In this document: positions 23,831 to 34,474 of the stretch, piece after piece | Layout: the number at the start of each line of letters is the position of its first letter | How positions within the stretch are numbered: the stretch's first letter is position 1 | NCBI GenBank assembly: GCA_009823505.1 | Contig: VZQC01005710.1 | Location: forward strand, 1,702,490 to 1,766,489 | Reading direction: 5' to 3' | DNA length: 64,000 bases | Source: Rhizomys pruinosus | Taxonomy: Eukaryota; Chordata; Mammalia; Rodentia; Spalacidae | Translations under genes and position numbers: made by a program | The notes under the pieces: generated by a model | Database searches by the model: none | What the model was told of the DNA's origin: nothing | What the model saw: the letters and a program-made list of their open reading frames with translations, nothing else

Positions 23831-24082
23831 TTTTTTTTTTTAATTATTTATTTATTTTTTTTCTGTGCGTATGAATGTACTGTCTGCATGTAGGTTTGTG
23901 CACCCGTGTCGCGCAATGCCACGGAGGTCAGAAGAGGGTGTCGGATTCCCCTGGAACTGGAGTTCTCCTGGAATTGGAGTTTCAGACAGTTCTCAGCCGC
24001 CTTGTGGGTGCTGGGGATCGAACCCAGCTTCTCTGCAAGAGCAGTCGGCGCTCTTAAATGCTAGGCCATCTCTCCAGCCCCG
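23831..24082 (-). mobile_element. Young B2 SINE (internal-duplication subtype), antisense
   Basis: Starts with a T-tail and ends ggccatctctccagccc. Both duplicated ctggaa.tggagtt units are present. Perfect 16-bp target-site duplication at 23815-23830 and 24083-24098. Confidence 0.97.
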
Positions 24083-24803
24083 GGATCCAGAAACTTCTAG
24101 AAGAAGACGATATCTCCAAATCTTTGCCTCCCTACCCCCACCTCAGACTATTTTCTAGACAGTTTGAAGAAGCTGGTCTCGTTCTGTACATCTTTCCTTC
24201 CTTCTCATTTGTCTCTTGGATAAACTCTGGATTATACAGTCTGTTAACAGCAGCGTGCGTTCAGGTCCACTCCTGTACACGGGCATTTCCATGTCCACAC
24301 TGTCAAGTCAGGTGCCATTATTTCTAGGCCCTTAGTTTGGGTGAGGATCACTTCCCACAGAAGTTAGTTGCCCTGCTGTGGGCATACATATTTGTACAGC
24401 CTAAGACTGAAGAGTCACCCATGCTTGAAGGCTGTTTTTAATGGATGTATTGGATGTCAGCCTATTGAGGAACATGGAAGAGGGTCCCGGGCTGAAACCC
24501 TGTTTGAGAATTGATTGAGTGGATCAAAAATAAAACCCTTCCCAAAGAGGATCACACTTGAACACTGCTTACGAAACAAGATGGATTGTATGTGCACAGC
24601 ACAGCAAGAGGTTATCATGGCATTGGGGTGATTTGGAGAAAGATACAGAGAAGGGAGAGCCAACCCAGGATGTCACAGTGAAGTAGGGGTGCTTGTGACT
24701 CGGGACATGAGGAGGGACAGGTAGCAGCTCTAAGAGGCCAGTGCCACCAAATCACTCAGCTTCTTGGTGAAGTGAAGACTGTTTTTATTTTTGAGACAGT
24801 GTA

Positions 24804-25092
24804 TTGGTTTTGTTTTTGTTCCTATAACAAAATAGCATAATCATAAACAACATAAAAGTTTATTAGGGCTTATGGTTCCAGAAGTCCAGGGTCTATAAGG
24901 GCAGGGAGGGTGGGGCATGCCAGCAGGAACAGAAAGCTAGCTGATCACAATTTTAGAGTGAGCAGGAAGTGGGGCAAGACCGTGAACTATCAAGCCTGCC
25001 CCATCACGTGTGTCCTCCAGCAAGGCTGTCCTCTAAAGGCACCACCAGCTAAGGAGCAAGTGCTCAACTATGTGGGCCTAAGGGGACACTGC
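24804..25092 (-). mobile_element. Rodent interspersed repeat, antisense (family name not assigned)
   Basis: Contains tttgttcctataacaaaata, agtttattagggcttatgg, ctggaggacacacgtgatgg on the reverse strand, and caaggctgtcctctaaagg. Recognisable as a common rodent repeat with a ttcctataacaaaa-type end, but I cannot name it. Confidence 0.55.
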
Positions 25093-25101
25093 TCGCACAC
25101 C

Positions 25102-25232
25102 ACAGACAGGATTTCATGATGTAGCCCTGGCTGCCCTTGAACTCATTATATGTAAACCAGGGTAGCCACAAACTCAGAGATCTGCCTCCAAAGTGCTGAG
25201 AGTAAAGGCATGGACCACCACATCTGGTCTTA
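25102..25232 (-). mobile_element. B1 SINE, antisense, diverged
   Basis: Contains gacaggatttcatgatgtag, ggctgcccttgaactcat, gagatctgcctccaaagtg and ccaccacatctggtct, in reverse B1 order. Confidence 0.85.
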
Positions 25233-25246
25233 GTTAAGACATTTTA

Positions 25247-25498
25247 TTTTATTTTATTTTTTAAATTTTATTTATTTCTGTATGTGTATCAATGTACTGT
25301 CTGCATGCAGGTCTGTGCACCCGTGTCGTGCAATGCCGCGGAGGTCAGAAGAGGGTGTCGGATTCCCCTGGAACTGGAGTTCTCTTGGAATTGGAGTTTC
25401 AGACGGTTCTCGGCCGCCATGTGGGTGCTGGGGATCGAACCCGGGTCCTCTGTAAGAGCGGTCGGCGCTCTTAACCACTAGGCCATCTCTCCAGCCCC
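25247..25498 (-). mobile_element. Young B2 SINE (internal-duplication subtype), antisense
   Basis: A T/A-rich tail precedes the antisense B2 body with both duplicated units and a B box in reverse. 16-bp target-site duplication tagttaagacatttta at 25231-25246 and 25499-25514. Confidence 0.97.
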
Positions 25499-25605
25499 TA
25501 GTTAAGACATTTTAAAGAGCAGAGATCTACAGACCACAGAACAGTGCATGGAAGTGTAATTCCTACAGTTTTCCAAGTATTTTTCTTCATACCTGTATGT
25601 CATAC

Positions 25606-25760
25606 CATGTGTGCGCGCGCGCATGTGTGTGTGTGTGTGCGTGTGTGTATGTATGTGCGTGTATGTGTGCGTGCGTGTGTGTGCACATGTATGTGTGTAT
25701 ATGTGTGTGCGTGTGTATGTGTGTGCGTGTGTGTGTACGTGTGCGTTCGTGTGTGTGTCT
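25606..25760. repeat. Complex (TG)n/(CG)n alternating purine-pyrimidine tract
   Basis: About 150 bp of gtgtgt with interspersed gcgcgc, tatgta and cacatg. Alternation is near-continuous, a classic Z-DNA-prone sequence. The open frames here are compositional. Confidence 0.97.
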
Positions 25761-25926
25761 TTTACAGGGTAAGGAGAAAACAGCATAATAAGCACCACTA
25801 CTTTGAATTTAGGTGTCATGTGGCTTTTCTTGTTCTCAGGAGCAAGTATAATTGTTACCTCTGGTTTACCAGGGTTGGGGGCTAGCACACAAGAGTAAAT
25901 ATCAGGCTCTGAATAATCACTGAGGT

Positions 25927-25961
<35 letters not shown>

Positions 25962-25962
25962 A
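25927..25962. repeat. (CA)n microsatellite
   Basis: Pure ca run of about 35 bp, some 170 bp downstream of the TG tract and complementary to it. Confidence 0.98.
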
Positions 25963-26424
25963 CGCTTCGTGGAGTCTTTTCAACATCAGGAGTAAGCATT
26001 TCTGCAAGATGTGCCTGGGGTTTAGTTTGTGTTGACATTTAGGGTAGTTGTCCTGTGATCATCATCATCTCCTGGGACCAGATGCCCCATTCCCAGTGGG
26101 TTAGCATGTACAGGTGGGTTAGCTCATTTCTTGGCCTGAGTAGTTCATTTGTCTTTAATCAGTGTGATAGGGCCATGTTTGAGCTGCTATAAGGAAGGCT
26201 TAGCCAGCCCCACGTGGCAGCTGTGCTAGAGGCAAGGCTTCCTGTAACCATATGGGCTTCGACTCTACAGTCCCTCAGCTCCTTGTTCTCTATAGGCATT
26301 TCTGGGCCTGGCTGCAGCAGCAGGGCCTAGGACTGGCTTAGAAATATGATCTCTTAGTCCCCTAACCTCAGCCACAAATATCCCAGCAAGCTTTTCTCAG
26401 GACAGTGTTGCAGACTAGTCTGAG

Positions 26425-26625
26425 AACCAGTGCTGTAGATCTTCTCACAGTGTGGTACCCAGACCATTGGCATCAATATGACAGCTCCTGGGAGCTGGCT
26501 AAAAATGTGGGTGCTCAGGCTGCTCCCAGACAAAAGGCCACCATCCCTGTCTCATCTTTAGTGCACTGATTCATCAGGGTCCAGGACCACCCCCCCATTT
26601 TTAAGAAACACTAGTGCACAGGATC
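26425..26625 (-). mobile_element. MER5-like hAT-Charlie DNA transposon remnant
   Basis: Contains cagtgtggtacccagacc, gcatcaatatgacagctc, gctggctaaaaatgtggg and a late actgattcatcagg, followed by ttaagaaacactagtgc. This matches the layout of non-autonomous MER5 elements in one orientation, heavily mutated as expected for a pre-rodent insertion. The strand assignment is tentative. Confidence 0.55.
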
Positions 26626-27039
26626 CAGTGGGGTGTTCTTCTGACACGTGTGTATTTCCAAATCTCACATCGCACAAACATCCTCCTGCCATGCCGATGC
26701 TGCTGCTAAGAACCAAGAGCCCAGCACAAGCAAGTGCTTTTGTCCTGTTTTCGTTTTGCTACCAGTTGATACATGATCCATCCCTTCGGCTGCGATCATC
26801 TTATCCCCCACCTGACCCCACTGCCATCTGCTTCTCTCTGGTTTGGATGCTAGGGTCACCAGCAGTTACCAATATCAGCAGTAACAGGAGGGCCCAGCAG
26901 CTGCAGAGTCCACCAGACGAGGCCCTGCCTCGTCACCCCGTTGTATCGCACTGTGTAGCAGTGGCAGCATGATGGCTGCAGTTTTCTCTGCCGTCCCGTC
27001 CACCCTATATTAAGACTTCAGCTCCAGAGAACTTTTTAA

Positions 27040-27880
27040 TCTCCCCTTTGACACACAGGTACCCCTGGGGCTTCTGCCTCTAAGCAACTGTGAGCAACTC
27101 CTAATTAGATAGATGACTTTGTAGTGGATGAAATCAGGAAGCAGGAGGCGCTGGCTAAATTAAGAGGAGAAAGCGAGAGGAATCCATTCTGTGAGATGGA
27201 GAGCCCCACTGCTTTATGACTATGACTGTTGTAGGGTTTTACATTTAAGTACCTGAGGTTTAAAATTAAATGTCTAATATAATCTGGCGTTGCTAACATG
27301 AGCCCCGCATCTGCCCTCAGAGAAAATCCAGACAGCTCTGTTCAGGATTTCAAATTGCTGTCTGCTGGCTTGCCAGCAACACCGGGTATTGGATCCCTCT
27401 TCCCTTAAGTACCACACGCTGCTCCAAGTAATTTTTTAAATGCAGAACATCCTCATCTTGAGCTTCTGCATTGAAAAAGGTTGTTCCAGTAGTACATGAA
27501 AAATTAATTTTTCCACATTTTTTCTCACTCTCCTAAGTGTTTGACAGAAGTAATTTTTGCAGCAAGAGAGAATAAAAACCGGTGGCTGTAAATCGCTGTC
27601 CTGGAACCTCTTGTGCAGATTCTTTATGGGCCCAGAATTGATCTACATGTCAGATCCTGTTGTGGTTTCTACTGTTTATCACGGTAATGGCGGCTGCAAG
27701 CCCACGAACACCAACTTATAATCCAGGATGAAAGAAATTGGTGTTTGCAGTCAATGAAGGGCAGCTTAGCGTTATTGATAGATTCAGAACAATTATCTCT
27801 GCAACAACTATTGGCTGAGGGTTTTCTCGAATCTTATTGGAAGCCCGTAATTTTTTTTTATATTAATCATCTTCTCTACA
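27040..27880. promoter_or_regulatory. Candidate conserved non-coding (enhancer-like) block, the longest in the window
   Basis: More than 800 bp of unique, balanced-composition sequence without SINEs, dense in homeobox, SOX and GATA-type cores. Examples are taatta (27102-27107), ttatgggcccagaattga, tttatcacggtaatggcgg, aacaat (27788-27793) next to ttatct (27793-27798), and a reversed CCAAT core attgg (27810-27814). It lies in a 5.3-kb stretch (25.5-30.8 kb) free of B-type SINEs. By its character this is the best candidate here for deep conservation, but no alignment was possible. Confidence 0.5.
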
Positions 27881-28439
27881 TGTAATTTCTCTGAAAGTGC
27901 TGGGCAGGATCAAGCACCCCGGGCAGGAGCAGGAGACCCTGGGGCCCATCAGCAGCACACTTGGTTGTCATACCACATTCCCAGGCAAGATGCCTGTTCT
28001 AGATGCATTGCCTCTGTGCCGAGGGCAGCACACAGCCCCTGTGTGTTACTCTGCAGTCGTCTTGAGTGTCTGACCCAGCCTGCCACTCCACGCACCCTTG
28101 GCACCCGTGCCCACACCATCCTGTGCAAGTGCCAGTCTTTGCCAATGGCCTCAGCTGTGGCCGTTGCCTTGGCAGCCACACTCCCCTCCCCCCACATCCC
28201 CCTCTCCCACCCTCCTGACTGTCAGGTGGCTCTGATAGCACCACCCCATCCCAGATTGCTTCACCTCAACCATTTATCTTTGGCCACACTGACTGGCCGC
28301 CATGGTGAATTCTGTAGCTCTTCATCTGGCCTTCTGCCTTCTTCCCTCATGCTGCCTCTCGGGCAGCCTCATCACCATCAAAGCACAAACAGCTTCATCA
28401 TTCCCTCTTCTCCAGGGAAGCTGGATGTGACATCTCTAC

Positions 28440-28605
28440 ATGTGCGGCTACCAGCATGCCTGCTTCTGTACATGTGTTCTGTGCATGTGCAGGTACCAGC
28501 ATGCCTGCTTCTGTACATGTGTTCTGTACATGTGTGCTCTGTATACCTGTGCTCTGTACATCTGTGTTCTGTACATGTGCTCTGTACATATGTGTGTGTG
28601 TGTAC
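28440..28605. repeat. Irregular tandem repeat built on ctgtacatgtg
   Basis: Two longer units (taccagcatgcctgcttctg) are followed by repeated ctgtacatgtgtt/ctctgtacat segments and a short tgtgtg run. It gives cysteine-rich open frames that have no gene-like features. Confidence 0.85.
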
Positions 28606-30837
28606 ACCATTGTGCCTCCTTCTGTGTCTTTGATTTGGTCTCTGTCTCCTTTCACCAGCCAATTACCCAGCTTCCTGCAAGGATCAGCCGATGGCGCATC
28701 CTCCTGCAAGGATCAGGCTATTAGACTTTGGGTCTTGGTGTGGAAACACTTGGGGTGTTTTCCATAATTATTTTAATTAACTCTGGTAATTGTCTGTACT
28801 TGGTTTTATTTATTGCTCTCCCGACATGCTATCCAGGAAGGTCAGCAGACCTGAGTTTGAACAGCAGGTTTCCAGCAGTCACACTGTCCCTGTGGGTGCC
28901 AAGGAGAAGGATGAGCAGTTCTTCCATTTCTTTTTTTTTTCAGTTTGAATATTACTTTGGATTTTATACTGACAATTCTAGCCCCTGACCAGGAGGTGGT
29001 GATAGTGTGACGTTGCTGGGATCTGACCAAGCTGTTAATTTGTACTTTAATTGGAAGGGTTACAAAATCCTCATGGCCCCCATCACTCTTCATTCCCAGA
29101 ATCATGTTCCTGTCTGTTCAAAAAGGCTGGTGAACAAGAAAGACCACACCTTGAGCTGGGGTTTAAACAGGTCTTTCTTACACTGTTCCCTCTGAGTTTT
29201 GGGATTTTTTTTTTTTTAAGGCAGGATCATAACTTAGAATTAAGACACTGTATCATCTAAATTACTTAACTTTTTATAGAGCTTGCTTTTATCTTCTCTT
29301 CTCTCACTGGGTCCTGAACACTCCTTTATCAATTCCTCCAAAACTCCCTTTACATTGGAGAACCATGTCCTGGGTTCATCACTGAGCTTAGCCTGGTGTC
29401 AAAGGGCCCTTGTGCTCCCGAGTCTCAAAGCCCGGCACTCCTGTCTCAGCTGCCTGGGGTGGGGGTCTGTTCCACACACTGGGCCAAACAGCCTCATTAG
29501 GAGGATGACCCTGGATCCTTTCTCCACATGTGGCCTGGGAGGAAACAGAAGCTTCCTGGGGTAGTCAGCCACTGGAGAAAGGTGGAATTTTTTTTTCCCT
29601 CTTGATCAGAATGCTGTAGCTTTGTTCTGTGCTGCGTTAGTTCCTGGCTACTGGCTGTTTCCAGCAGTTGCTCTGACCCGGGAGAAGTAGAACAGCACAT
29701 GCTGCCCAGTTACCAGGACAGGGCACAGGGATGTCCATGCTTGAAGGCCATGGTCCTCAGATCATTGCCAGGCAAGAATCTAGGAATATTTGAAACTGGT
29801 GGCCGATGCCCAGGTGTGATTTTTTTTTTTGTCCCTAGGGAGTAGTCATTCATGTCTAGAGACGTTTGGGGTTGTCACAATGAGCGCCACATGGACTTCA
29901 GTTCTGTGCTGTCTTCCAACATCTGTTGCTGCATTTCCCTGTGAATTAGTACGAATTCTTCCAAGAACATGGAAGCCAGCTTCCTTTCTGAGAAGACCAC
30001 TGCTGGGTCTCCTCCACAGTCCGCTTCTCACACAGTGGGCAGTGTGCTGGCATCAGGAGCTCAGCAGTCCAGCAGCTTCTACCAGTGGGCACAGTGACAG
30101 TGACAGACACTAAATGCTGCTTGGCAGGTCAGGAAAGGAGGTCTGGCGTGGCCCCAAAGAGGCAGAAGTGGAGTAGAGTGCAGCCTGCAGAGCAGAGGTC
30201 AGCTGGATTCAGAGAGGCCTTGTTAGGTGGCACTCAGTTGGCTTGCCTGGGCCTGCACCAGGAGTGCCTGGAGAGCTGCAGAGTGCTATATACAATGGGG
30301 TCACTGCTGCATCGAGAGCTGCAGGGTCCCTGCAGCAAGTGGAGGGCTGGCCTGAGCAGTTGAGTGTGCGTGCTGCTACTGCTGCCAGGAGAAGAGGAGA
30401 GGTGCCTGGGCTTCCATCCGATCCTCCTCCTCCTTCAGATTTGGACTGAAAATGGATGAGAACTTTGAGTTACAGGCCTGGATTCAGTTCTGGATTCAGG
30501 TTCTGCAAGCCACTCATACAAATGGTGGGAAGGGGGTGCCGAGCACTGCCAGGCGGGAGCTGCGGACAGCTTGTCTGTAGTAGGAGCGGAAGCTCCCTCG
30601 CACTGAGTAATGGAGAGCTCTTGACTGCTCCATGCTGAAGGGCACAAGGTCCTGAGGGCCCAGAAATCCTGCTGTACTGTGAGAAAAATAGGAAGGACGG
30701 AGGTTGTGGTACAGAGGGCAGTGGAGACCTCTGCTCTCCACCCTTCCCATAGGGTTAGGCCCCACTGCTCTGTAGAATGCTTTTCAATATACTGCATGCT
30801 GTACTCTGGGATACTGCTTAAAAATACCTAATACTAT

Positions 30838-30965
30838 TTGTCCCTGTAATTCTAGCATTTGGAAGGCTGAGGCAGGAGGATTGACAAGAGTTTGAGGCTA
30901 GCTTGGGCTACATTGTGAGTCCCCGGCCAGCCTGGACCACAAAGTAAGCCCTGTCTCTAAATAAA
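30838..30965 (+). mobile_element. B1/B4-type SINE, sense, diverged
   Basis: Contains cctgtaattctagcattt, aggctgaggcaggaggatt, gcctggaccacaaag and ccctgtctctaaataaat. 7SL-type body with many substitutions. Confidence 0.75.
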
Positions 30966-31099
30966 TACTGATTTCTGGGGCCAACAGCTGAAGTAGATCT
31001 CAGTGGAGCATTAGCTGCACCTTTTCGAAATCAGCAGTATTTAGAGATAAAAGTCTCTACCTCAGTTCATGTGCAACCATTCCTCAGTGTGACGGTCAC

Positions 31100-31382
31100 T
31101 GCAATTTGACAAAATCTAAAATCACCTGAGAGATGGGCATCTGCATGCCTGTGGAGGCTTGTCCTGCACTAACTGATGGAAAGACCTATCTTAACTGTGG
31201 GCAGGACCTGCTTGTCCTATGTGGAGAAGACCTGAGCACCAGCAGGCATGCATCCATTGCTCCTGTGGTATCAGGCCTTCCTGATGATGGGCTGTGCCCT
31301 GAGCCATGACCCAGAAGAAGCCCTTTCTCCCCTCAGTGATCTTGTCAGTATTTATCACGGCAACAGAGTCATGAATAAAATC
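31100..31382 (+). mobile_element. Rodent medium-reiterated repeat, sense, diverged
   Basis: Contains aaaatcacctgagagatggg, ttaactgtgggcaggacc, ctgagcaccagcaggcat and the terminal tatttatcacggcaacag. Same family as at 17.47 and 20.55 kb. Confidence 0.65.
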
Positions 31383-32283
31383 TGGCACAGGGGGACGTGG
31401 TTATTGAGATGAGGTGCCACTGTTATTTAACTTAGCAGTTAATGCCACTTGTTCCACAAGTGTTTGCTGACTGCTTACTCTGCCATCCAGGAAAACAGCT
31501 CCAGAGTCTCTCCAGGACAGGAAGGAGAGAGACAGATAATCAATAAGCAAACAAATTGAAATGTATTTGTCAACTGTGGAAAATCGAGAGGAGGGTGAGA
31601 TTACCAAGATGTGAGTCTGTGTGCTCAGGTCACCTTGCATGTGTGAGTTACTAAGCATGTCTTTACTGGAGACTCACGTAGCTGTTCATTTGACAAATGC
31701 AGGCTGCCCTCTGATGTGGTGTCTTTACATCTGTGGATCCAACCAGTGAAAAGTCAGAAAGATTTAGGGAAATTATATCTGTGTGGAGGGTGTAGGGATG
31801 GATGCCTTTTGTCTTTGTTCTCTAAGCAGAACAGGCTTGCACTTTCATGCTGTGTTAGATGTTTTATATGTAGAAAAGGTTCAGGTTTGTAGGAGGATGT
31901 GTTCAAGTTCCATTTTATGAGGGACTTGAATATCCACTATTTATTTGTTTGCATCCCAGAGGGTCCTGGAACCTATCCCTTCGATATACAAGATCAAATT
32001 ACTACACGTGCTCTCCTGTGTCCATTGGAGCCCTCGCTGGGTTTGGTAGTGGTCCCCAAGAAGAGAGCACAGCACATGAGCCTTGAGCCTTCAGATCTGT
32101 GAAGCCCTGGTAGGCTGAGGGCATGTGATATACACATGAAGTGGGGGGGGGGTGTTGGCTGAGACACACACTGGACATCTGTGGAGCGCAGTGGGTAAGC
32201 ATCAGGGCACCTGGTGGAGGTGAGGCATGGAGGGGCACCACGAGCCTGCTACTGGCATGGCACGTGGTGAGGAGGTATTGGGA

Positions 32284-32448
32284 TTTTTTTTTTTTTTTTT
32301 ATTTTTGTCTTTTTCGAGACAGGGTCTCCCTGTAGCCCCAGCTGTCCTGGAACTCACTCTGTAGACCAGGCTGGCCTTGAACTCATAAAGATCCGCCTGC
32401 CTCTGCCTCCCAAGTGCTAGTAAGGCGTGTGCCACCACACCTGGCTTT
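32284..32448 (-). mobile_element. B1 SINE, antisense, young-looking
   Basis: A long T-tail is followed by tttttcgagacagggtctcc, tagccccagctgtcctgg, gaccaggctggccttgaac and gccaccacacctggc. Near-consensus with a small deletion. A second T-run follows at 32449. Confidence 0.95.
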
Positions 32449-33082
32449 TTTTTTTTTTTTTTTTGTGGTAATGGGATTTTTAACAGTTGGAATACAAGTG
32501 TATTGTCATCTGAGTGGTGATAGCCAGGACAAGGATGGTAAGCCTCATCTTCCATCATTTTCTTCCCTAGACTGCTTAAGCCAGCACAGCCTCAGCCCCC
32601 ACTCCAGGATCCAGTCATGTGCCATCGGGCCTAGTACAGCATTGTGTTACTAGTCCCAGTGCTTAAAGCTTGCTTAGGTTTTATGAAATTGTGTAACTTG
32701 CTTAATTGGTTGAGGGGGTCCTTATGTTCTCAGTCACACATTTTCATTTCTTGGGTGGCCTTTTTCTTTCTTCCTGAAGGCAGAAGCAGCATGGTACATC
32801 AGCACAGATTACAAATCATTAGGGTAGTCAGGAAGTCAGGTGTGTGTGCTGTTCCTTCGCCTGCCAGGAACACTGGGACTGCTCTGTGTGTGCAGCTTCT
32901 GCACATCTGATTTTATACCCTCCTTAAGCCCTGCAAGACTTTCTCCTGTAGTTTGACACCACTCAGGCCTGGAAAATATTTACTTGGTATTTCCACAGCT
33001 TGGTGAGAAACTCTGGGAATCCAGCAGTGTGAGAAGCTATAATTCTACTGAGACATAAGCCTTTTTAAAATTTCCTCTATTT

Positions 33083-33137
33083 GAGGGGAGGGGAGGCTTT
33101 GGGAGGAGGAGGGGAGGCTTTGGGAGGAGGAGGGGTC
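33083..33137. repeat. Short tandem repeat, 21-24 bp, 2-3 units
   Basis: ggggaggctttgggaggagg is repeated in tandem at the 5' edge of a B1-type element. Confidence 0.85.
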
Positions 33138-33355
33138 TCCCTGTCCCAGCTGTTCTGGAACTCTTTGTACACCACGATGGCTTTGAACTCACAGATATCT
33201 GCCTGCTTCTGCCTCCTGAGTGCTGGGATTAAAGGCATGTGCCACCACTCTGGGCAACACACCTAGCTGTTTTACATTGGTTCAGAGCACTGAACTCGGG
33301 CCTTCAAGCTTACGTGCTGAACACTTTACCAACTGAGTTATCACCCGAACCCGTG
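33130..33355 (-). mobile_element. B4-type SINE, antisense
   Basis: A reverse B1-like part (gtctccctgtcccagctg, gatggctttgaactcacag, gtgctgggattaaaggc) is followed by an ID-like part (cactgaactcgggcc, aactgagttatcacc). Confidence 0.75.
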
Positions 33356-33588
33356 TTAGATCTTTTTCAATCTTTCTTTGCTTCCTATCAGACATTGTAA
33401 ATGTGTACACAAGAATAGAAGCCTGAAGGGCATTTAAGAAAATACCAAGAAGAATAAGAAGAGAGCCCTGGGGAAGAGCATTAGAAAAGCCACTGTAAGC
33501 TGACTAGGAAGAACTAGATTCGGGACAGAGGACCATGTAGGTGCTCAGCCCCAGCTGTGGCCATGCTGCCTGTTTCTCCATTCTATTC

Positions 33589-33589
<1 letters not shown>

Positions 33590-33622
<33 letters not shown>

Positions 33623-33776
33623 GTCTGCATGTAGGTTTGTGCACCCGTGTCCTGCAATGCCGAGGAGGTCAGAAGAGGGTGTCAGATTCCCCCTGCCATG
33701 TGGGTGCTGGGAATCGAACCCAGGTCCTCTGCAAGAGTAGTCAGCGCTCTTAACCGCTGAGCCATCTCTCCAGCCC
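33590..33776 (-). mobile_element. B2 SINE, antisense, internally deleted, with a (GT)n at its tail
   Basis: The tail side is a (gt) run of about 30 bp (33591-33619). The body then matches the young B2s, but the duplicated ctggaa region is deleted between gattcccc and ctgccatgtg. Imperfect 15-bp direct repeats ctgtttctccattct / ctgtctctccattct lie at 33570 and 33777. Confidence 0.9.
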
Positions 33777-34474
33777 CTGTCTCTCCATTCTTGTGTGCAT
33801 TCTGCCATTCTTGTGTCCTTCAATCTTCTTTATCTTATGTTACATCTTTGCCTTATTATCTGACAGATAAGATTATTAACAGAAAGTGATATTAATATTA
33901 ATTACATAATGATACTAAAATTTTTATATCACACAGCAGATGGTTATTTAAAATGAGTCAAATTTTTACCCTTTTATATGAAGAAGCATTTTAAACATAT
34001 TTAGTTATAAATGCTATTTTAATTGCGACATTTCTGCAGTGGGATTTTTTAAAATCTTACTACATTTGCAGGGAAATGTTTCTCTGTGTATTTCAGTCTC
34101 TTAAAGTATGCATGTACTTTCAGGAAAACAGATGTATAAAGATCACCAATAATCCCTCCCAGTACTCTCCAATCTGATGTTTGCACCTGCTTATACTAGA
34201 ATTCAGGTCCAAGGCATGCATCCTGTTAACAGCTCTGAGTTATCTTTGTGAGGTGGGCACTCCCTGTTCAACATGTTTCTAAATCCTTTTCTGGACTCTG
34301 CACATAGCTGAGATAAGCATATTACTTAAATACTTCCTGTTAGAAGGAGCAGAAGTAGAAAACAGTAACTTCAGTGTATCAAAAATTCCATTTCTCAAGA
34401 TGGGAAATTCAGCCAGCTGCCATTCCTTCATTCGATATCAAGCTTTGTATTCATGTACAAATTGAAACAAGCTC

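Noticed and set aside
25502..26038. Open frame of 178 codons with long HTHTHT runs (- strand) and CVCVCV runs (+ strand)
   Set aside because: Microsatellite translation. Composition only.
27965..28633. 222-codon + strand open frame
   Set aside because: Its second half is the ctgtacatgtg tandem repeat, and the first half shows no domain or splice context.
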